Positions 14,765-18,627 of a stretch of DNA of 18,627 nucleotides are shown piece after piece. Below the pieces are notes generated by a model. It saw nothing but the letters and a program-made list of their open reading frames with translations. It made no database searches and had not been told where the DNA came from. This DNA is from CAJBLF01 sp964430205. Its GTDB lineage: Bacteria; Patescibacteriota; Gracilibacteria; Absconditabacterales; Absconditicoccaceae. Made by a program: the position numbers and the translations under genes. The stretch covers positions 1 to 18,627 of the forward strand of contig CAYSER010000019.1 in NCBI GenBank assembly GCA_964430205.1, written 5' to 3'. The stretch's first letter is position 1, and each line of letters starts with the position of its first letter.

Positions 14765-15613
14765 CTACCCAACGATTTTCTTTATGAGAGCATTCACTTC
14801 ATCTAAGGGTCCGTCGCCTAGGATAATGAGATCGAACGTCTCTTGGAATCTTTCCCTGTTTTCGGGGGTATCGTGATTGAGGAATCAGATCTTGAGGATA
14901 TGTTTGTAGGGAAATCCATCCGCCATATGAGCATCACCTAAGGTGTCCCCTATCAGGATGATATTTTTCCTCTTCTTGATCTCCTTGAAAATCGGTAGGT
15001 CATGGACTACCGCTTCGCCTTTGTTGAAACTATGGATGATGGGCTCCCTGACTGCGATCGCCTTGCCGTTCTCGTCCCGATCGAACGCGTTGGAAATGAT
15101 ATCGATATTGTCGGAGAGCTTATCGAATTTCTCGAGACAGAAATAGATCGACTCGTATCATAGTCCTGTTGCGGATAAAATCAATAACGGGATAGCATGT
15201 TCCTTGAGTATATCGAAGAACGCTGCATAGCCGTCTCTGAAGGTGATCATCTCGGATTGCATCGTCTGCCTGATCATGTCTCTCGTCAAGCCGTTTTCGA
15301 GCATGAGCGAGAATACTCATGTCCATCGCTCGACCATAGCCGCTTTCTTCTCTTCCAATGGCACGAGCGGATCCATCTCTATCGGATGATAGGTATTGAA
15401 GAGCTTCTTGGACGCTTCGTTGAACTGAGCTCAGAGATATCATTCTTCTTCTAGGATAGAGGGCAGCGATGTCATGGGTTTCCCATCGATGAACGCTTTG
15501 GTCAACGTCCTGTCGAAATCCGCGATGACATGGAGATGTTCAGCTCCTCCTTCGATGAGCATAGCGAGCTTGGTCTGGAAAGATTCTGGATCGGGAATCA
15601 GGATATCAGTCAT
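14765..15613 (-). CDS. Pyrimidine 5'-nucleotidase, UMPH-1 (NT5C3-like) HAD family, TGA read as Gly
   Basis: A HAD-superfamily nucleotidase expected to dephosphorylate nucleoside monophosphates. The 282-residue frame needs TGA as glycine at 15440, 15431, 15317, 15158 and 14885. HAD motif I is VIADFDRTLT (nucleophile Asp32, acid Asp34). The UMPH-1 pattern continues with YHPIEMDPLVP, a TFRDGYAAFF segment, PLLILSATGLGYE (motif II Ser), a lysine in HSFNKGEAVV, and ILIGDTLGDAHMADG (motif III acids), ending LKIGFLNHDTPEN. The family is best known in eukaryotes (UMP/CMP, and in some members 7-methyl-GMP). Start ATG 15611-15613 (MTDILIPD) is chosen because upstream in-frame ATG-initiated sequence is low-complexity and intergenic in character. 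Stop TAG 14765-14767. The nucleotide substrate cannot be told; a role in nucleotide or NAD-nucleotide salvage is possible but unproven. Confidence 0.88.
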
Positions 15614-15732
15614 CGTCCATTTCGGAAAAGTAAATCGCTTTGTGTTGTAGCTAAATAGACGACAAAAGCAAACTCCACGCAAAAGATGGTTGCGGTTGTT
15701 ATTTTCCCTGTTTTCCCTATACTCGCCACTCA

Positions 15733-15831
15733 ACTAAATGAGGAAACGTACAAACGACTAAGCGACGAAACGACGATGTAATTATCGTTTAAGCGTTTAA
15801 ACGTTTCATCGTTTCGACGTTTTAGCATTTC
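15733..15831. repeat. Inverted pair of degenerate 8-bp repeat arrays upstream of tex
   Basis: Left arm 15733-15780: six 8-bp units such as AGGAAACG, TACAAACG, ACTAAGCG, ACGAAACG. Right arm 15784-15831: six units such as ATCGTTTA, AGCGTTTA, AACGTTTC, ATCGTTTC. AAACG on the left becomes CGTTT on the right, so the arms can fold into an imperfect hairpin. It ends 12 bp before the tex ATG. Confidence 0.75.
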
Positions 15832-15843
15832 AGTATTATAGTC

Positions 15844-18165
15844 ATGTCCGATCTCATCCAGATCATCAGCAAGAAAGTAGGCATCGCGCCAAACATAGTC
15901 CGCAGCATCGTCCAACTCCTGGATGAATGAAATACCGTACCGTTCATCGCCAGATACCGTAAAGAATTGACTGAATGAGCCACCGATGAGCAGCTCAGGG
16001 ACTTCAATGAGCTTTATAGCTACACGAGGAATCTCGAAGCAAGAAAGGCTGATGTCATCCGTCTCATCGAAGAGAAAGGCCTCATGACCGATGAACTCAG
16101 GAAACAGATCATGGAAGCAGAGACCTTAGCGAGAGTGGAAGATCTCTATAGGCCGTTCAAGGAGAAGAAGAACACCAAAGCGACCATAGCCAAAGCCAAA
16201 GGGCTTGAACCATTGGCAGAGATTCTGGCGAAAGCGGAACTCAGCAAAGAGGATTTCGAAGCGGAAGCGGAGAAGTTCGTAAGAGATACCTGAGATCCCA
16301 AGACCAGTGTCAAAGACAAAGAAGAAGCGATCCAATGAGCCAAAGATATCATTGCGGAAGCGGTCTCTGATCATGCCGACCTCAGGGAAGAGATCAAGAG
16401 CAGAGAGGAGAATACCAGTACGCTCACCTGTAAAAGAAGCAAGACCTTCGATGAAAAAGGTGTCTACAAGATCTATGGTGAATATAGCAAGAAGATCTCC
16501 GAGATGCCATCGTATGCCTACTTAGCGGTGACCAGAGCGGAAAACGAGAAACAACTGAACGTGAAGCTGGAATTCTCCAACGATAAGATCCGAGAGGATA
16601 CGAAAAAATTCTTCTTCCCGAAGACCTATGGGACCTGTATCTGTTATGTCCAGGAAGCCTGCGAAGACTGATTGCATAGGCTACTGTTGCCGTCGCTCGA
16701 AAGGGAGATCAGATCAGACAAGAAGAGACGGGCGGACGAAGCGGCGATCAGAGTCTTCGGCGATAACCTCAAGAATCTGCTGCTCACGCCTCCGATCAAG
16801 GGCATGACGGTATTGTGATTCGATCCAGCCTTCAGGACCGGCTGTAAGCTCGCTATCGTCGATCCGACGGGAAAGTTTCTTGACAAGACCGTCATCTATC
16901 CTACCGAACCACAGAATAAAGTAGACGAAGCTCGAGAGACGTTGAAGAGATTGGTCGATCAGTACAAGATCGATCTCATCGTGATCGGCAACGGAACGGC
17001 ATCGAGAGAATCAGAGAAAGTTGTCCATGATTTCATACAAAAATATTCTCTGAATGTGAAATACTTGATCACCTCCGAATCCGGAGCATCTGTCTATTCG
17101 GCATCCAAACTTGCGCAGGACGAATATCCTCATCTGGACGTCACCATCAGGGGTGCTATCAGCATCGCGCACAGAGTGCAGGATCCCCTAGCGGAACTAA
17201 CGAAAATCGATCCGAAATCCATCGGCGTCGGCCAGTATCAGCATGATGTCGATCAGAAATATCTCAAAGAAAAATTGAATGAGAAGGTCGAAGATATCGT
17301 GAATAGCGTCTGAGTGGATGTGAACACCGCCAGCTATACGCTGCTCCAATACATCGCTGGTCTCAGCGAGACCGTCGCCAAGAATGTCGTCGCGTACAGG
17401 GATGAGAACGGTCCGTTCACCAGCAAAGCGCAGCTCAAGAAAGTGAAGTGATTGGGACCCAAAGCGTATGAACAAGCGGTAGGGTTCTTGAGGATCAAGG
17501 GCGGCAAAGAGGTCTTGGACCAGACAGGAATCCATCCGGAGATCCACAAACAAGTCTACGCATTCATCGAGCAGGAGCTCGGCATCAAGAAGAAAGATCT
17601 CAAGCTTCCTCTGTCATTCTGAGCGGAGTCGAAGGATATGATGCAAAGACTTCAGGCGCTCTCTGAAAAATATGGCATAGGATACGAGACCATGAAAGAC
17701 GTCATAGCGGAATTGCAGAGGCCGGGACTCGATCCGAGGGACGAGCTCGAACCTCCGGTCTTCGCGTCCAATATCCTCGAACTCAAGGATCTTAAGATCG
17801 GAGATAAGCTCGACGGTATCGTGAGAAATGTCACCGACTTCGGTGCTTTCGTCGACATCGGACTGCACAATGACGGTCTCGTCCACAAGTCGCAGATGGC
17901 GAATTATTTCGTCCACAATCCGATTGACGTCGTCAAGGTCGGCCAGCATGTCAAAGTCAGGGTATTGGATATCGATTTCGACAGAGAGAAAGTATCGCTC
18001 AGCATGAAAGATCAGACAGGGATTAGCGACCAGGGATCAGGAACCAGATATCAGGAATCAGGAAATGGGCATCAGGGAACTGGAGACAGGAAACAGGAAC
18101 CAGGGAATACGAGCAGAGAAGAGAGCGGTGAATCGAGATTGAGAGGCAACATCACCTTCAGCTAG
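15844..18165 (+). CDS. tex: Tex, S1-domain RNA-binding transcription accessory protein
   Basis: A 773-residue cytoplasmic nucleic-acid-binding protein of near-universal bacterial distribution, linked to transcription and RNA handling. The frame holds only if nine TGA codons are glycine (first at 15928; others near 15974, 16291, 16336, 16669, 16816, 17311, 17449 and 17620). Order: helical N-terminal Tex domain (1 to about 320, with RYRKELTEGATDEQLRDF and EDLYRPFKEKK), YqgF/RNase H-like domain from about 322 (GFDPAFRTGCKLAIVD, its first Gly from TGA), ISIAHRVQDPLAELTKIDP, helix-hairpin-helix repeats at about 485-560 (KVKGLGPKAYEQAVGFLRI) and an S1 domain at about 655-725 (GIVRNVTDFGAFVDIGLH). 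Oddities: a dispersed-repeat-like insert at 17612-17637 and a C-terminal tail encoded by 7-bp repeats. A TATTAT box 4 nt before ATG 15844 might give a very short leader. Confidence 0.96.
17612..17637 (+). repeat. Dispersed-repeat-like element inside tex
   Basis: The 26-bp stretch containing GTCATTCTGAGCGGAGTC resembles, from memory, an element found in many copies in assorted bacterial genomes, usually between genes. Here it is read in frame as LSFGAESKD between the helix-hairpin-helix region and the S1 domain; its TGA (17620-17622) is read as Gly. Only one copy is in this window. Confidence 0.5.
18017..18107 (+). repeat. Heptamer tandem repeats in the tex 3' end
   Basis: Thirteen contiguous 7-bp units close to CAGGRAN (CAGGGAT, CAGGAAC, CAGGAAT, CAGGAAA and variants) in phase from 18017. 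Since 7 is not a multiple of 3, the array encodes a non-periodic tail rich in Gly, Gln, Ser and Arg after the S1 domain. Confidence 0.8.
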
Positions 18166-18200
18166 TCACTATCTCGCATGGATTTTTTAGGGTAAATCCT

Positions 18201-18206
18201 TATACT
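18201..18206 (+). promoter_or_regulatory. Possible -10 box of the small membrane protein gene
   Basis: TATACT 22 bp before ATG 18228. No convincing -35 box is found about 17 bp upstream. Confidence 0.35.
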
Positions 18207-18227
18207 GCAAAAAAACAAAACTGACTT

Positions 18228-18491
18228 ATGAATTTCATTCGGCTACTTTTTACGAGTACGAGGGACCGAAAACTCGGAATCCTCTATATGCTGCTCGGTG
18301 CATTGTTCATCGTCCTTGCCGTCGATTTCGCTCGTGCATTCATCGGTGATGGATGGTTCGTCGCATGGTTCAATATCTCCAATACCACGGGATTCTATCT
18401 TTTTTGGCCAAGTTTCGTGCTCGCCATCTTCATGTTCGTGATCGCACTGTATCACTTCGGTGAAGAAATCTTCTGAAAAAAAATCTTCTAG
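18228..18491 (+). CDS. Small two-helix membrane protein of unknown function
   Basis: An 87-residue protein when TGA 18474-18476 is read as glycine; it then ends at TAG 18489-18491 with the sequence GEEIFGKKIF. Two hydrophobic segments are visible: LGILYMLLGALFIVLAVDFA (about residues 17-36) and a second around TTGFYLFWPSFVLAIFMFVIALY, joined by a short loop (GDGWFVAWFNIS). The N-terminus is basic (RLLFTSTRDRK), which suggests a cytoplasmic N-terminus. I do not recognise a family. The stop codon lies inside the stem of the following terminator, so the gene is very compact. It stands downstream of tex by 62 bp, apparently with its own promoter. Confidence 0.7.
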
Positions 18492-18514
18492 CGCGTATTG
18501 CGCTAGATTTTTTT
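18487..18514. terminator. Bidirectional terminator
   Basis: An 8-bp perfect stem TCTAGCGC / GCGCTAGA with a 5-nt loop; seven T follow on the plus strand and eight A precede it (18476-18483). It can serve the membrane-protein gene and the convergent minus-strand gene. Confidence 0.85.
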
Positions 18515-18532
18515 ATGCGCTACCGGCAACAA

Positions 18533-18627
18533 CTAAGCGCCTATATTCGCCAATAGCTCAGGGAAGTCACTGGCTCAGAAGAGATGGCCTTTTTCGTGCA
18601 ACGTCACCAGCTGGGCGTGAGGAAGAT
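18533..18627 (-). CDS. C-terminal end of a probable alpha/beta hydrolase, 5' part beyond the window
   Basis: The last 31 residues before TAG 18533-18535 are visible. QLVTLHEKGHLFGASDFPELL looks like the C-terminal catalytic-histidine region of small alpha/beta hydrolases of the RBBP9/YdeN type (a strand, then GH as the catalytic His turn, then a helix). One TGA is read as Gly after LF. The plus strand is also open here, so the call rests on protein-like composition and the convergent terminator. Assignment is tentative because of the short length. Confidence 0.45.

Noticed and set aside
15733..15831. CRISPR array upstream of tex
   Set aside because: Units are 8 bp, contiguous and degenerate, with no spacers and no cas genes.
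15930..17622. Tex as a pseudogene with many nonsense mutations
   Set aside because: Every interruption is TGA, never TAA or TAG, no frameshift is needed, and the restored protein has all Tex domains at normal length.

Overview
The window comes from a bacterium that reads TGA as glycine (genetic code 25), so most likely from Absconditabacteria (SR1) or Gracilibacteria (BD1-5). I read this directly from the sequence. Ten genes stay open only if TGA is sense, and about 43 in-frame TGA codons fall where families have glycine: the P-loop of the CoaE domain, the GG-I-GDALG and GGDTDS motifs of an ADP-ribosylglycohydrolase, the LPGG entry to a Nudix box, and nine places in Tex. The TGA-containing genes whose ends are visible stop at TAA or TAG. 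I cannot choose between the two phyla from this window.

Layout. 1-1090 (minus): partial nicotinamidase and a small unknown protein, each behind a palindromic operator. 1093-5870 (minus): a four-gene operon of PP2C phosphatase, Zn-ribbon protein kinase, nicotinamidase-like cysteine hydrolase and vWA (TerY-like) protein. 5871-6083: control region with two operators and a gene remnant. 6145-7215 (plus): ADP-ribosylglycohydrolase. 7307-8857 (plus): GapN-like aldehyde dehydrogenase. 8931-9869 (minus): dCTP-deaminase-like protein. 10055-12820 (plus): PrmC-like methyltransferase, then a CoaD-CoaE-HD triple fusion. 12900-13559 (plus): NrtR regulator. 13634-15613 (minus): PurC and a UMPH-1-type nucleotidase. 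15844-18491 (plus): Tex and a small membrane protein. 18533-end (minus): end of a probable alpha/beta hydrolase.

How the parts fit. NrtR is the ADP-ribose-sensing repressor of NAD metabolism, and its known operators share a GT-N7-AC core. Five copies of AATTGT-N7-ACAATT (with small variations) lie upstream of the nicotinamidase, the small unknown gene, the kinase/phosphatase operon (two copies, the outer one shared with the ADP-ribosylglycohydrolase) and nrtR itself. The window therefore looks like an NAD/ADP-ribose regulon into which a TerY-P-type vWA-phosphatase-kinase module has been wired.

The four-gene operon looks imported. By hand count it has about 105 glycines and no TGA among them, one gene ends in a TGA that only makes sense as a stop, two genes have a GGAGG ribosome-binding site that the native genes lack, and the block is flanked by near-identical 32-bp direct repeats carrying the promoter/operator. 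gapN and purC are also TGA-free. tex is surrounded and invaded by three kinds of short repeat. No RNA genes, CRISPR arrays or transposases were seen.
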